From: Musa acuminata AAA Group
Lineage: Eukaryota; Streptophyta; Magnoliopsida; Zingiberales; Musaceae
Direction: 5' to 3'
Length of the DNA: 64,000 nucleotides
NCBI RefSeq assembly: GCF_036884655.1
Contig: NC_088340.1
Location: 6,717,501-6,781,500 of the forward strand
This document shows positions 1 through 12,512 of the stretch, one piece after another (position 1 is the first letter of the stretch; each line of letters starts with the position of its first letter). Position numbers and translations under genes: made by a program. Below the pieces are notes generated by a model, which did no database searches, was not told the origin of the DNA, and was given only the letters and a program-made list of their open reading frames with translations.

Positions 1-147
1 ATTATCACATCATGATTTCGAGACATTTCTGTAACCATTCAGGGCACTGATTTTTACTTATCCTGTCTTAAAAAAAACAGCAAGTGTTCATTAATAGCAC
101 AGCAGAATTTTCACGTAATAATTTCGAAATAATTAGTATAGATTTTG

Positions 148-690
148 ATTGTTCAAACTAAGATAATGATTTAGATCCAATTGAGATTCGTTTTAAATTA
201 ATTTTAATTTAGGATAATGTTCGCAAGGCGTTGATCCTATAAAACTAAGTGAGAGGTGTTTCCGATAAATACCTCTTTAATAATCAATTCAGTTTTAGGG
301 TTCAATGTGATTGGACTAGTCAATCGTTATTAAAGTAAAGCTGTGTGTGATAGCATACCTAGGGCCCCTTTTATAGGTGATTCTAGAGACGATTATATCT
401 AGAATCATTGGTGATAGGAGGGGAATGTTCGATATTTCAAGTAGAGACTTGTCATAACATCCGTCGAACCTAGTGCCCACGTAGGTTGGTTGCACCAATC
501 ATGGGTTTAGATGGTTGGTCATTCAGCCACGTATCACCTCGTGATGAGTTCATGTCTCATGATCTGACCTTCACCTATCGGCTACATATGACTCCCTAGC
601 CTTTGGCGATCGGTTCATCAGCTACATAGTGACATCATAATTGACATATCACTCTTCACCTATCACTAGCCTCACATCCCCACTCTTAGA
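148..690. repeat. Left copy of a diverged ~0.5 kb direct repeat (LTR-like)
   Basis: This stretch aligns end to end with about 1545-2010. Shared landmarks in the same order include 'gttcacaaggc'-like sequence (near 228 and 1628), 'atcagttttagggtt' (near 288 and 1693), 'gcatacctaggg' (near 353 and 1760) and 'gtatcacc' (near 531 and 1908). By eye the identity is roughly two thirds, so the duplication is old. The pair, about 1.4 kb apart in direct orientation, is what a short decayed LTR retroelement would leave, but no primer-binding site or polypurine tract is clear. A plain segmental tandem duplication is the alternative. Confidence 0.5.
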
Positions 691-823
691 TCATCACATC
701 ATGAGGCTATTAAGATAAGAAATGCTTCGACTTATGATATTAGCTCTGGTGGTATGGCTTACTCTCCTATCTTTTGATCATGTGTCATTAAAATGCAAAG
801 TTAGTCCATAGGATATTCGTTGA

Positions 824-1175
824 CATGCATATTCAGCCTATATGCTATACATTGTCGATGTGCACATTTGGCATACATATTATGTATCATCAAAATATGT
901 ATTTGAGCTTTCAATAATATGTTGTTAGGGTGCACATTCAGCTCTTAGGCTATGCATTTCGACTGTACATAATTGAGATGCATATTTCACCCATAAGTTG
1001 TGCATCGTCAATGTTCACATTTGGCTTGTAAGGCATTATTAAAATGCACATTTGGTCTTTCGGCTAAACATTGTTGAGGTGCACTTTCGATCCATAAGTT
1101 GTGTATCGTCGAAATATATATTTGACCTTTTAATTATGCGTTGTTGAGGTGTACATTTGACTCATAGGCTATGCG
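824..1175. repeat. Degenerate minisatellite, unit about 35 bp
   Basis: About ten head-to-tail copies of a ~35-bp unit can be laid out. Each begins with a TGCACATTTG-like block, continues with a CATAAG/CTATGC-like block and ends in TTGTTGAGG or CGTCAA-like sequence. Copies differ from one another by many substitutions, so the array is old. It sits exactly between the two members of the flanking LTR-like repeat pair. Confidence 0.6.
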
Positions 1176-1310
1176 TTCGATAGTTTGACTTGAATTCATG
1201 ACCTGGTCAACTATGCCCCAAGGTCATGGTATGTTTTGACCTTGGGGCATAATCAGTTAGTCAATCATATCTTCCACTTTATTAACTCTTTTGTTTTGAT
1301 ACAATCTAAT

Positions 1311-1512
1311 GATGACACTAATCAATCAAGTCACGAATTCATCAGTCACCCTAGCCCGAGTGTTGAAGGAGAGGGATGACTTGGTAGTGAGAGCCATCGA
1401 GAAGGATTCCCTAGTTAATAAGGCTGAGCAATTTCGAGTCTAGAAGATAAACTTGGAGAGAGAGTTGGCAATGGACCACCATCATTTGATAGATATAGTA
1501 AGTCGACAATAG
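1311..1512 (+). pseudogene. Coiled-coil-like coding remnant inside the repeat pair
   Basis: A reading frame from an ATG near 1311 runs through a charged, heptad-like stretch (residues such as LKERDDLVVRAIEKD) to a TAG near 1440, and continues in the same frame after it with KINLERELAMD before a second stop. The charged helical composition and the position between direct repeats suggest a fragment of a retroelement gag-like or other transposon protein, broken by at least one stop. No domain can be named, so the assignment is an inference from context. Confidence 0.25.
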
Positions 1513-1544
1513 ACCAACATTGTTCTAACGCTAATTTATTAGTG

Positions 1545-2010
1545 CATATTTTGGTTGACCAAGTTGGGATGATAATTTGGATCTAATAGAGATTTGTTTC
1601 AAGTTGATCTCAGCTACGTCACTGTTCACAAGGCATCAATCTTGCAAAATTAAGTCAAGGATGCTCCCGACAAATGCCTCTCCAACGATCAAATCAGTTT
1701 TAGGGTTTGGTGCGATTGGACTAATCGACAGACACCGAAGTGAAGTTGTGTGTGAGAGCATACCTAGGGGTGGTGACTTTAGACAATTACACCTAAAATT
1801 GTTAACGGCAGGAGGGGACATATGATGTTTTGAGAAGACAAACTTGACACCCACATAGGTTACCCATACTAATCACGAGTTTGGACGATCGATCGTTCAG
1901 CCATGTATCACCCCATAGTATGTCTCATAATCCGACCAGCAACTATCGATGTCGATCACGTGTGATCCTCGTAGCCTTTGATGATCTCATCGACCCATCG
2001 ACCCATGTCA
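1545..2010. repeat. Right copy of the diverged ~0.5 kb direct repeat
   Basis: Partner of the copy at about 148-690, in the same orientation and with the same order of landmark blocks. The right edge fades out after the segment resembling 'gtagcctttgatgatc' near 1970. Confidence 0.5.
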
Positions 2011-3385
2011 TGGTAACGTCGTGCATCACTTTTGACCTATCACAGACAAATCAAGATGTGAGGTATCGACAGCTAGGTTGCTGTTCATGTCTTGCAAGAA
2101 AAGGTGGTCCTGATTCGTATCCACTGTTCTATCGCTTGGGTTGCTTCTCCGCTCTTCATATACACCTCAAACGTGCGTTTGCTTGACCAAGCATGGGATT
2201 CTCTTCCTGTTTGTTATCCTAAAACACGACAATTAGTTCTTCGAGTAGGGATTCTTAAATAAAGAAAGGTTTGGTTCCATTCACGGAGATACAAGAAGCT
2301 CGCTCGCTAACGTACCGGCAGCATGGCGCTCGCTTTAAGAAGACGGAGTACCGAGCACATGTACTTCTGCCGGCGAATAATTTGGGGCACACATTTCCTG
2401 TGAATGCAGATCTAAATCCTGCCAAATCCCTTGGAGATTAATATACTCCAAGTTGCTAGATCTCCAGGAACCCACGAGAAGACAATGATATATAGCAGAT
2501 GAGGAGCCACCAAACTCATGTGCATGTCTTTTCCTTGGGAACATGATTTTTGCCGCGACATGCTTTGAGAACAGTAAATATTTTTGTTTAAGTGAAAGTA
2601 TGTACATTATAATAATTAAACAAAAATTCATCGGAGTCTTTCTTTATGTTTGCTTAGATTCAAGAGCTTTGGATTACGAAGGACGACAACTCATTTGCTT
2701 CGATCTGAAGGACAAAACAAGTGGATGTCTGAGCTGGTAAGATAGCGAACTCCCTTTATGGAGTCGATGAGTTCCAACATACTGTGACACCGTCAATTTA
2801 TAGATGTCACCCAAAAAGAAGTAGAAACTGACTCGTTAATCGTATGAGGGATCAAACATTGGATCCTATTGAACATTCAAATCGATTACCTGCGACGAGG
2901 ATCGCGTCGCCGCTAACTGCGACGACCTCCCCGTTTTACCCTTCTTCTGACCCCCACTGTTCGTCCAAATCGCGGCCTGAAATGGTCATTTGACAGTTAA
3001 AGAGGACACCTGGCGGTCACCGGCAGGTTGCTTCGCCTTGGGGGATGTCGGCGGGACAAAGTCCAACCCACGAGCAACGTTCCCCTGAAGTCAAAAGGTT
3101 GGTTGTTTTTCGTTTCCTTTTTAACTTAACGTGATCCCTCGCTTGCAAAGGTGGGACTCACCGGGACCCTGGATCATTCCCCAGTTAACACATGGGTAGT
3201 CGAGGGAGTACGTTTGTTGGGCTGGAAAACAAATATTGACTTTAATTTTAAACTGCTTCGGAGGGACAACTCGGTCGGTGTCTCAAAATTCGATATTCTT
3301 ACGCCAAAGCAGCTGGTGTTACCCCCCCAAGTGGACACACGCCGTCGCGTCAGAGGTGGAGGGGTTCGGTGGGAGAAAACGTGGG
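2011..3385. other. Intergenic DNA upstream of the VAP27-like gene
   Basis: Contains only short open frames with no recognisable family. The GC content rises from about 2880 onward, as is common upstream of monocot genes. Several small frames on both strands overlap each other and the later 5' untranslated region; none shows splice signals or a domain. Confidence 0.4.
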
Positions 3386-3393
3386 TATAAATA
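3386..3393 (+). promoter_or_regulatory. TATA box, probable promoter of the VAP27-like gene
   Basis: A perfect TATAAATA lies about 490 bp upstream of the ATG at 3878. The intervening sequence would be a long 5' leader. No competing TATA element is seen closer to the start codon. Confidence 0.4.
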
Positions 3394-3877
3394 TCAGCAT
3401 CCTCACACATGGATTTCCCGACGCTAGAAACCGTGACGTAGAATCTACGAAAACGAAAAGGATCAACTGCTTCCGCCATTCCACCATCTGTTTCAACTAT
3501 CAAACCAGCATTTGCCATGTAACCAATTTCGTGGGTCCCATCGTCCAAACCGGCAATCGTTCTCGAATATTCACTCGCCACGTCATTCTTTTGCAAGAAT
3601 TACTACAGCGGATTCCATTTCGAATCCACCAGTCTCGTTCGCTCGGTCGTTGCTTGCCGTCTTCAATTGTAAACATCATTCAATGGTTTGTCCGGAGACC
3701 GTTCGGCGTCATTCGAGTGACACTACTTATTAGGGTTCATGGGGGGGAATTCGAGGGCGAATTCGCCGTCTTTCTACCTCCGCGGCGCGATCCGGAAGTC
3801 CAATCTGCGATCCCCAGTATCTTTCTTGCTGGCGTTTCCTTTTTCCTTGTCTTTTATCTTTTGATCGGCATTTGGTT

Positions 3878-6800
3878 ATGGATTCATTTCCTCCTGTTTC
3901 TGGACCAGAGGACCACGAGGGCGCGATGGATACAGGTCAAGTGCTTGTGGAAATCCAGCCTCAAGAAGAACTTAGGTTCACATGTAAGTATCGGCGCATG
4001 AGTTCGTCGCCTGATGTTCTTGATCAATGGATAGGTTTCAAGATTTCGATTTCGAGAAGTGGATGAATTTCAGATAGCTGGAGTTCGAATATTTTTTGAT
4101 AGGCCTAAAACATTGACGATTCTCATCTGATTTCAAATTTTCTGAATCTTGTCATTATGATGTTGAGGCCCCCTCGTTGCCTCTTGCATGGCCAAAATTC
4201 ATTTGCTTTTTGGTGGTTTATGTTCTTTCCTTTTAAGAAAAAAGTATGTTCTTCCTATTTGACGTTCATATTATAGCTGGTTAAATAAATGATTAATTAG
4301 AAAAGAAAGAAGTGTTGTGCACATGTTTAGTCATTGATTTTAGGGAATCCATGAATCGTCGAGTATGATGGTCATCAATATAGATATTGGACTTGAAAGC
4401 CCATGAATAAAGATGAAACTAGAATAGCTTGGAATTCCTTGAGGTGGAAACAGGGTACTTAGAATCTGCAGTTCATGCTGGCATGAGTGATTTGTGTCTT
4501 CTGGAATTCCCATTTCATCCACTAATGAGGTACGTTCTGGTATGAACATAATACAGTTAGATAATTGACATGGACATATTTAAGATACAAATCCTCTTTT
4601 TCATCATGAACTAATGATCTGATACTCCTCGCATGGAATATCTTGGCAAGAATTAGAACTTCTATGACACTATTGGCTTTCACAAAAATTATAGCTGCTG
4701 AATCTATCAAGCTGAAAAAATTTTACAAGTTATAATGATCAATCATTGGAATCTTTTTTAATATCTTGTTGACGTTTTTAAATTGATCCTATATGTGTAT
4801 CATTTTGTTGGCTATGATCTTTTAAAATTGCTCTATCAATCATATTCATTCAAAGTCTCTTTTTTTTCCTGATTTTTCCACATAATGCTTATAACCTGCA
4901 AGATATCTAAAACCTAGGTTAGTTAATTTATGTAATTGTACACTGATACTAACATAATACAATTTCTTTGTCTATTCCAGTTGAGTTAAGGAAGCAGAGT
5001 TTTTGTTCTGTTCAACTTGTCAACATATCCAATGATTATGTTGCATTCAAGGTTAATGCTTCTCTCTTACTGTTTGCGTCCAATATAGAGATTACAACCG
5101 TTAGTGATGGGATAAGCAGGAATTGTATGCTCTGCACTTCAGTTCAAATTGCCTCTTGAAATTTTATGCTCTTTAAGTAACTTGTTCATTATTGCACTGA
5201 ATTAGTAAATATTTGTTTGAGACCAGTCACTCTCGTCAGCATAGTCAAAATAGAATCTAATCTTGCATATTTCATTGTCTTCTGGTGTCAAACTTATCAC
5301 TAATTAGTCTGAGATACTTTCCTTCCATTTCTTGTTCCATTATGATCTTCTCTAGTGCTGTACCTTATCCTTACTATCCATTGTCATTTGCTCTTTGTTT
5401 ACTTTGCTAGATTCTCAAGCATTGGTGGTTAATGTCTCAGTTATTTTCTTGATCGATAGGCTTAATTATTCATGGAAGCCTACTTGTGTGCCTTTTGTTG
5501 GAGATGAATGTTGTCTTTGCATTGCCATTGCCATTGCCATTGTTCTCATGAGTTATTTGTAATTGAAAATGATTAAACTATTTCCATATTCACTAGGTTA
5601 AAACAACATCTCCTAAGAGATACTGTGTGCAACCAAATATGGGCATCATTCTACCAAGATCAACATGCAACTTTACAGGTCTGCTATCTCGCTTTTGTTT
5701 TAACATTGTAAATATTCATGCCTAATATATAATCCAAAGTTTCTAGTTAGCAATTAATATCAGTTTATAAAAGGTGCTTCTCGAGTTATGGCTGTAAAAA
5801 TTTTACAAGGAAATGAGATCAGGCTGCATCCTGTTATCATATCTTTACTCGAGCCATTTCCCATCCACATGGATCAGCTAGAAGTTGTTACTGAATTTAA
5901 TGATAATGTGCAAATAATTTCTATATTGCATATTGCCACATTAATGGTATCTGTGTGTTTGATTATTTGCTTGGTTATGCAATTCTATTTTAGTTACTAT
6001 GCAAGCGCCGAAGGAAACTCCACGTGATATGCAATTAAAAGATAAGTTCCTTGTTCAGAGCACAGTCATTCCATTTGGTACTACTGATGAGGACATTGTA
6101 CCAAGTTTTGTAAGTATCTAATAAATTGAAGTCTTATGTGTAGTATTATACTATGTCCCATGATTGTTCTTTTTTGGCTCTACAGTTCTTTAAAGAAAAT
6201 GGTAAATATATCCAAGAAAACAAGTTGAGAGTTGCCCTTATCAGCCATCTACATCCTCCACCACCAGAAAATAGAACTTTGAGGCAGGAGCCAGCTCATG
6301 ATATTCCTGATTTGGCTGAGATTTCTATTGCCACTAATGGCATTTTGAAACATGAACCAGCTGAAGAAGTTCCCATTTTGATAGAAACTTCTATCTCAAA
6401 CAGTGGTGCTCTGAAACAGGAGCTTGATCATGAAAGAGAGATGTCAAAAGAGACTTGTTATTTTAGTGATCAAACACTTGGTGGAGTAGCAGATGTAACC
6501 CCATCTCTTGTAAGAGATCTCCTTCCCTGCATGTTTTCTGTTTCTGTTGCAGCTTCCTTTTTTGTTGGAAAGCTTACTTCAGATAGTGTCAATATTTGCA
6601 CGTTTAATTTGTACTGAACTACCAGAATCTGGATCTTGTAAATATTATGTTTGTAAACAGGCATTTAATATAAACATTATGCACTTTCTGATATTATAGA
6701 ATCATCTAGCCTCTATAATCATCAGATTTAATGATATTTGCAATTTTGATGTTGAAATTGGTTCATTACTTATGGTACCATAAATCTGTCTCCTTATCTG

Positions 6801-7503
6801 ATGGAGCTTCTTAACTGGACTCATGTTTGTCCAGGTGGCCGAAGATATTGATGAGTTGAAGTTGAAACTCAATAATCTCGAAGCAAAATTCAATGAGGTT
6901 AGATAGTTCTAATATGTAGCTTTATTATACCTATTTATGCTTTTATTCTGGTGTTATGCGTTATATTTCTTATCGCATGCTATTTTTTGGTATTGACAAC
7001 TCTCTTTTGAGCAAGACTTTTGTTACCTTTTCCTGTTGGCAAGTCAAAATGGGAATAGCATACCATTGGCAGGGAAGCAAAGGTACCACTCATGGGGCCC
7101 ATGCTGTCATCCTTCCTCTCTAATCACCTTGAATCCCCATTTATCTTAACGCCATCAGGAAACAAAGGCATTTATCATTCTCTCATATATCATGCTATTT
7201 TTCACCCGTGTCCCAGAACATTCTCTTGCAATCTGCATTTATCAGAAAAGAGTGATTTGCTGATTTTGCATAATGGAAATTGCATTGTGTACTGTACTAT
7301 TTTAGACCATAAACAGTTGTTTTATTTTCAAAGTTCTTGCAATGTCTTTCAAATTGCATGTTTATATTGTATTCAGAACCTCGCAGAGCATATTTGAATA
7401 ACCATATTACTAAGCAGAGCTTCAGGTTTCAGTTCAGTTGCTCTAGTTGTGTTTTGTTTCTACTTGTAGCTGTAACATTGGAATTTATAATACTAATACA
7501 TAG

Positions 7504-7582
<79 letters not shown>

Positions 7583-8939
7583 TGTGAATGTGTGCGTGTG
7601 TGTGTGTGTGATGCTAAATTCCATCTTTTTTAGGCAACATGTTACCATATAGTCTAAGAGATGGAAATATTTGCAGGCTGAGAAGACAATAACAAGTATG
7701 AGAGAAGAGAATATTGCAGCAATTCAAGACAGAGATAAATTTCAACTAGAAATTGTGAGTTTTTTTTATTGAAAACAAAAGGTTATGATTCTTATACTAT
7801 AAAGAACATCTTATATGTAGGAGCGAGATGGAGCTTAAATATTTTGCATACCCATTAGATATTTGCAGAAAAGTAAACTAAACTTCTTTTTTGTGCTGCA
7901 AAGCTTTGTAGTAGATTAACCATCTGTCAATACATGGTCTATGCTGACACCTATCTCATACTAACCATGTTCTTTAAGAGTCAACTGTGGAATGCAATTG
8001 AGGATCTCTTTTCTGAATCTTCTCTCCTTTTTACCATACAAGTCTGCATTCTTGAGGTTCTTTTCTCAAGCCCGATAGGTAAATTAACTCATTAGCTATC
8101 AACCTAAAACTAGATAGGTTCAATTATAAGTCTAAAGTAATAGTAGTAGACTAGTGGTGGCTCCACATTATCACGTGTCTCCAGTCTCTTTTCCTGCTCA
8201 AGGTCACTCACTATACCCCGCTTTATCCACATCAGTAGGTAGCCTATTTTTTGCTTGCATTCTCTTGTCATACTTAGTAGTAGATTCATTCTGTACCTTG
8301 CAGACACTTGTAGTAGGATATCAATTAACATGACCCGATTCTAAAGAAAACTATTTCATCAACTTCATAGGTTCAAAGGCAAACGACCCAAAATGCTCAA
8401 AAGTTATTTGGACTAGACCCATTTAGCATTTATATATGATTGTAATCATCCAACCATTTTGGGTATGGAACTGTTTGAGGTGTCAAACATCCCCATTCAA
8501 TTAATGCTGGTTGAAAGACAAATAATTGATAGACATGCTTATTCAGCTGTTGAAATTTCCATCTTTATCTGATGATGTTGAGACCATGGGCATATTGTCT
8601 TAAAGCTTCAAATTGGCTGCTTCATAAACTATACACTATATCTTCAATATGCAAGGCATCATTCTCATTCTCATTCTCGGGGAAGCCTGAGTCCAAAAGT
8701 ACGTGAAATGGCTGCTGATTAGCACAAATAGTATTCTTTTTTTATATATGATGTCATTTTGTGGGAATATTTGTTGGTACAAGTTTCTCTTCTACTGCTA
8801 TTTGATTGGTGCATTTTTCTCCTTTCAGGCTGCGCTGAGAAGGAAATATGTTGTCAACATTCAATCCGGTTTTCCATTTTCGTTTATAGTATTCGTGGCA
8901 CTAGTTACTATGGCATTTGGATATCTACTGCACCCATGA
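3878..8939 (+). CDS. VAP27-type vesicle-associated membrane protein (MSP domain, tail-anchored)
   Basis: VAP27 proteins are tail-anchored ER proteins that tether the ER to the plasma membrane and bind FFAT-motif partners. Exons: 3878-3983, 4981-5051, 5597-5678, 5994-6109, 6186-6509, 6835-6897, 7677-7754, 8829-8939. They join in phase to 951 nt, 316 residues, each with GT-AG introns. The MSP domain covers about residues 22-130: LVEIQPQEELRF, FELRKQSFCSVQLVN, DYVAFKVKTTSPKRYCVQPN, then DMQLKDKFLVQS. It is followed by a 22-residue repeated linker (exon 5), a coiled coil (DELKLKLNNLEAKF and EEN...) and a C-terminal hydrophobic anchor FIVFVALVTMAFGYLL ending HP. Upstream TTG codons in the same frame are not credible starts. 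The domain order and length match the family, so the identification is firm; the paralogue is not determined. Confidence 0.92.
7509..7579. repeat. (TA)n microsatellite in intron 6 of the VAP27-like gene
   Basis: About 35 uninterrupted TA dinucleotides, followed by a short TG-rich tract to about 7610. It lies between exons 6 and 7. Confidence 0.95.
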
Positions 8940-10534
8940 AATCCATCTCAATGCTCAAGCCTGGCTTAGTTTCATTAGAGCTAGAAACTATAATTTGTAA
9001 GGAAAAAGATTACAATTCCAATGTCAAATGTCAAATGTCAAATATTACAAACTCTTTTGCAATTTTTTTACGTCTTCCCCTGCCTGCTTATGCCGTATTT
9101 CCATGTAACAAATGTTCCACTTTGTATAAAGAGAATTCAAGGCTGATGTCAATTTATGTAAAATGTGTGTATCTTGTGACATTTCTGCAAACACTTACTT
9201 TGTTTTGGACCTTTAACTTCTGATATGGATCAATATTCTTACTGTATATAAAGGGTTTCCCTTTCCATCCCAATATTCTTCCCCACTGTCTTGTGCTTTC
9301 TTTTTGTAAGCTTTTGTTGCACAGTGTTACTACTTCCGAGAGCCTTGTCAGCCGTCGTTGGATCTTTCCAGCTAGTCCAAGAACATAACTACAAGGCATC
9401 AGATGATCACACATGTAATTGCACTATCCATGTCTCTGGGAAAGCTCCAATCTTGTGATAGATACCACATGCAATGTTGTTCCAATCTAATCATCCTCCA
9501 AGTTGGAAGGATTCGTGTTTATCTCTTATCTATGACCACAGCATCGCCATCATCCCCCGCCTGTTTCGGTATCATCTTCCTCAACAGTGCATGATTGATC
9601 CCTTGTACTACACCACTGGTAGTCTAATCCTTTCCTCAGCTCAGGCATTATGAAGATAAACTTAGGAAGATATATGTTATATTATTCGGTGGATCATTCA
9701 TTCTATCTCTTTTGAGGTTTTGGATTGGATTGATTTTTTTTTAATTAAAATTGATTCAGTTTAGTTTGAATCGGTTAATCAAGTCGAAGAAGAGTACCCT
9801 CCCAAACTTAATCCGTGTAGTCTTTAAAATCAAATTATTGATAAATCTATTCGGATTAAAGATCTATATTTGAGATTCTATTTTTTGATTCGAATTCGAT
9901 TCCCATACTCATGCTTGCTGCAGAAGATACAAAACATGCAATCTATCTAGATTTACTCAATCACTAGTACACTAATCAGTCTGTCGAATTGTTGCGTGAA
10001 CCCAACAAGTGTACTCCGGTGGCAATTCATTGGTGAATCCACAGTTGGTAGCGACCGGTTTCTCATGCAGGTGACCACCACCTACCCTGAACCACATGAT
10101 TGCCCTGATTTGTACAAAAAGTTTCTGATAGATAAGGGACAGACATTGATGCCGTGTGATGTATCAATAGTTAGCCATCGTTCTGCAAGTGAACTCATAT
10201 CACATCTATATATATGCACACCTGCATATGCTCTCAGTGAAATAAATGAACAGCAGATCACACACAGCCGAGTGTTTCATATCAACATGCTATTCTTTCT
10301 AGTTCAAGAGAATATTAACATATCGACCATAATACATACATTATGTAGTTCATTGCACCAGGCTAATGTAAATGGTGGTGTTTGGTCCCTCTTACCCGCA
10401 AGACATGAACCTTCAGACATTCAGGTCTATGGTACTAATTTGTTCTACCTTTCTGTCTACACTTATACTATTTTGATTATATACATACATACATATACAC
10501 ACGTAAACATTTCAATTTCGATGCAGTAGAATCG
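8940..10534. other. Intergenic region between convergent VAP27-like and BAM9-like genes
   Basis: Holds the 3' ends of the two convergent genes. A TATATAAAGGG-like element near 9243-9253 would face right but no convincing gene follows it. A 177-residue open frame at 9996-10529 has no domain, repetitive hydrophobic C-terminal composition and no homology that I recognise. The rest is AT-rich. Confidence 0.4.
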
Positions 10535-12388
10535 CTACACTGTCTGCATCTCCCGATCGTCCGCCGCCACTGCATCCATAAGTGAAAACCTTTCTCCGGA
10601 GCTAGGAATATCATCAGAATCCATCTCAGGTTGCATCATGCTCCTGATGAACTCTGTGAACATAGGCCAATGCTCCGGCGAGAAGAATTCAGCACCCATC
10701 CTATGATAAGTGAATGAATCCAATCTTGAATTCTCAGCGAGAATGTTCTCCTTTATTCTTCGGAAGCCAGTAGTACCCACTCCCACTAGGGAATAATTCT
10801 CGCCAGCGAGTCTCACCCCATGCTTCCTGCATGCTCTCATAATCTGAGACAGCAGTGACTCCGGGCTGGACTTCACACCCTGAGGCTGATCCCGGTCAGA
10901 GAGGTCCATGCCTGGGACGATCATGGTGCAAGACTTGCTTGAGAAGATCTCCGCCACCGCGTCGTACCCGTCTCTACCGTCAGTGTTGTAGAACCCAGCC
11001 GTCAGTTGGGACGGCCGCGACCGGGTTTTATGCCACCAGTGCAGAAGCGGCACCTTGGCGGAGAGTGCAACAGGCAAATCACCAAACACTTGTGATGCCA
11101 CCGAGAGCAGTCGGTCACCGTGAGATAAGAGCTTGCCGGAGTACCAGGACAGGAAGAATTGCCCGTAGGCCGTCTCCCAGGAGCCGCCATTCTCTTTGAA
11201 GAATTTCCCGAAAGCCGGTGACTGGTTGTATTCAGGGGCATCATGAGGGCCAGAATGGCCCCAGATAGGGTTGCCGGCTTCCATGGCGTGCCGTTTGAGA
11301 TCAGCGAGCATATACTTGTCGTAACATTGGAATTCTCCAACACCAGTAAATTCATGGCTGCCGGAAGGAGGAAAAGAAGGGTATCGCAGCTCGCCATTGG
11401 GCCCGAGACCGATGGTGATGTCCTAAGAGGCAAAGGTTCGATTTTTATCCAGACGAACCGGATGAGGAAGGAAACGAAGAAAGGAGGCGGCTTTGCTTAC
11501 CTCGATGGTGGCGCCGAAGAAGTCGGAGAAGGCAAAGCGGAAGCTTTGGAAGAACTCCTCGTACACTTCCATCGGGGTCTTTCCGTCGAGGACGGGGAGG
11601 TCGTCGACCGCGAACGAGAGGCAGTCGGGGTGCCGGCGGCCAGAGCGGTCGGAGAAGAGGAGGTCGGGGTTGGAAGCGGCGGCGCGGGAGACCGACTCTG
11701 GGAGAGGGAGGCGGGGACGGCGTTGGGCGTGAAGGTGGAGGGAGACCCGGAGGCGGAGACCGACGTCACGGGCCATGGCGGCGAGGGCGAGGTAGGAGGT
11801 CCAATCACCGGCGGCAGCGACGCCCCAGAAAACAGGGAGGTCGACGCCGTGGACGCCGAGGAGAGCGAGGGCGCGGAGGCCGGCTGCGATGGCTTTGCCG
11901 TGGTTCACGGCGTTGCAGTCGGAGACCGCATCCAACGGCAGACCGACGTACAGCCGAACCGGACCCGCCTAAACCAAAATTAATCCAAACCATCCGTTGC
12001 TTACATCAAAAAACAACGACAATAATCTGGACAGTAACGCTTAATCGCATTTATCTAAATAACATCTACGATTAAAATCATAATTAATCTTCGATCTTAA
12101 GCAGTAAATATGTCCAACAAAACAAAGGTAGAAATTAACGAAACTAACCTCCTTCTTCTTCATGGGAGGCGGCGCTTTCTCTTCCAGGACCGCCTCAGAC
12201 CGGACAACGCCCTTGCGAGCCACCCAAACCGCTCGCTTCCTCCACGCCCCGCTCGCCGGCGGCTGGAACCCGACGCAGCTAGTTCTTGTTCTGGCCTTGA
12301 TGGGATCCCGGAAGCCCAGGGTTCGGACAGGCAACAACGCCTCCGGCACAGCCGCCCCTGCTCGCTTCACCGCCAAACCAACCTCCAT
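10535..12388 (-). CDS. BAM9: Beta-amylase-like protein, plastid, BAM9 type (probably non-catalytic)
   Basis: A member of glycoside hydrolase family 14. Exons on the minus strand are 12149-12388, 11501-11968 and 10535-11422, all phase 0, giving 1596 nt and 531 residues; the Arabidopsis BAM9 protein is of similar length. Residues 1 to about 65 are basic and Ser/Ala-rich, as in a chloroplast transit peptide. The core begins RLYVGLPLDAVSDCN and contains LSFAVDDLPVLDGKTP, GLGPNGELRYPS, SWETAYGQFFLSWYS and SSPESLL. The first catalytic glutamate of the family (in GPxGELRYP) is present as Glu247. The second (in ELTAGYYN of soybean enzyme) is replaced: the sequence reads SQLTAGFYN with Gln375. The HQCGGNVGD flexible loop of active enzymes is also missing. 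BAM9 proteins are regarded as regulatory rather than hydrolytic, which fits. Convergent with the VAP27-like gene. Confidence 0.9.
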
Positions 12389-12512
12389 CTTCCCCGACTA
12401 CTACTTCAACCGAAGCAGAATAGGAATGATTTGGTGTTCCAATTGTGAGAGTGTGGCTGTTCGAGATCATTAAAAGGGGGCGGGGCGTCGGACGAGGGGA
12501 CAGAAAAGTAAC

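Noticed and set aside
3174..3596. 140-codon minus-strand frame over the VAP27-like promoter and leader
   Set aside because: It is antisense to a region with a TATA box and the 5' leader, overlaps plus-strand frames of similar length and shows no domain.
3369..4001. 210-codon plus-strand frame including the first VAP27 exon region
   Set aside because: It reads exon 1 of the VAP27-like gene in the wrong frame and has no recognisable domain.
9996..10529. 177-codon plus-strand frame between two convergent genes
   Set aside because: No domain, no splice context, hydrophobic repetitive C terminus; it lies in the 3' space of both neighbours.
11243..11983. 246-codon plus-strand frame opposite the BAM9-like gene
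   Set aside because: It is an antisense shadow of the GC-rich amylase exons.
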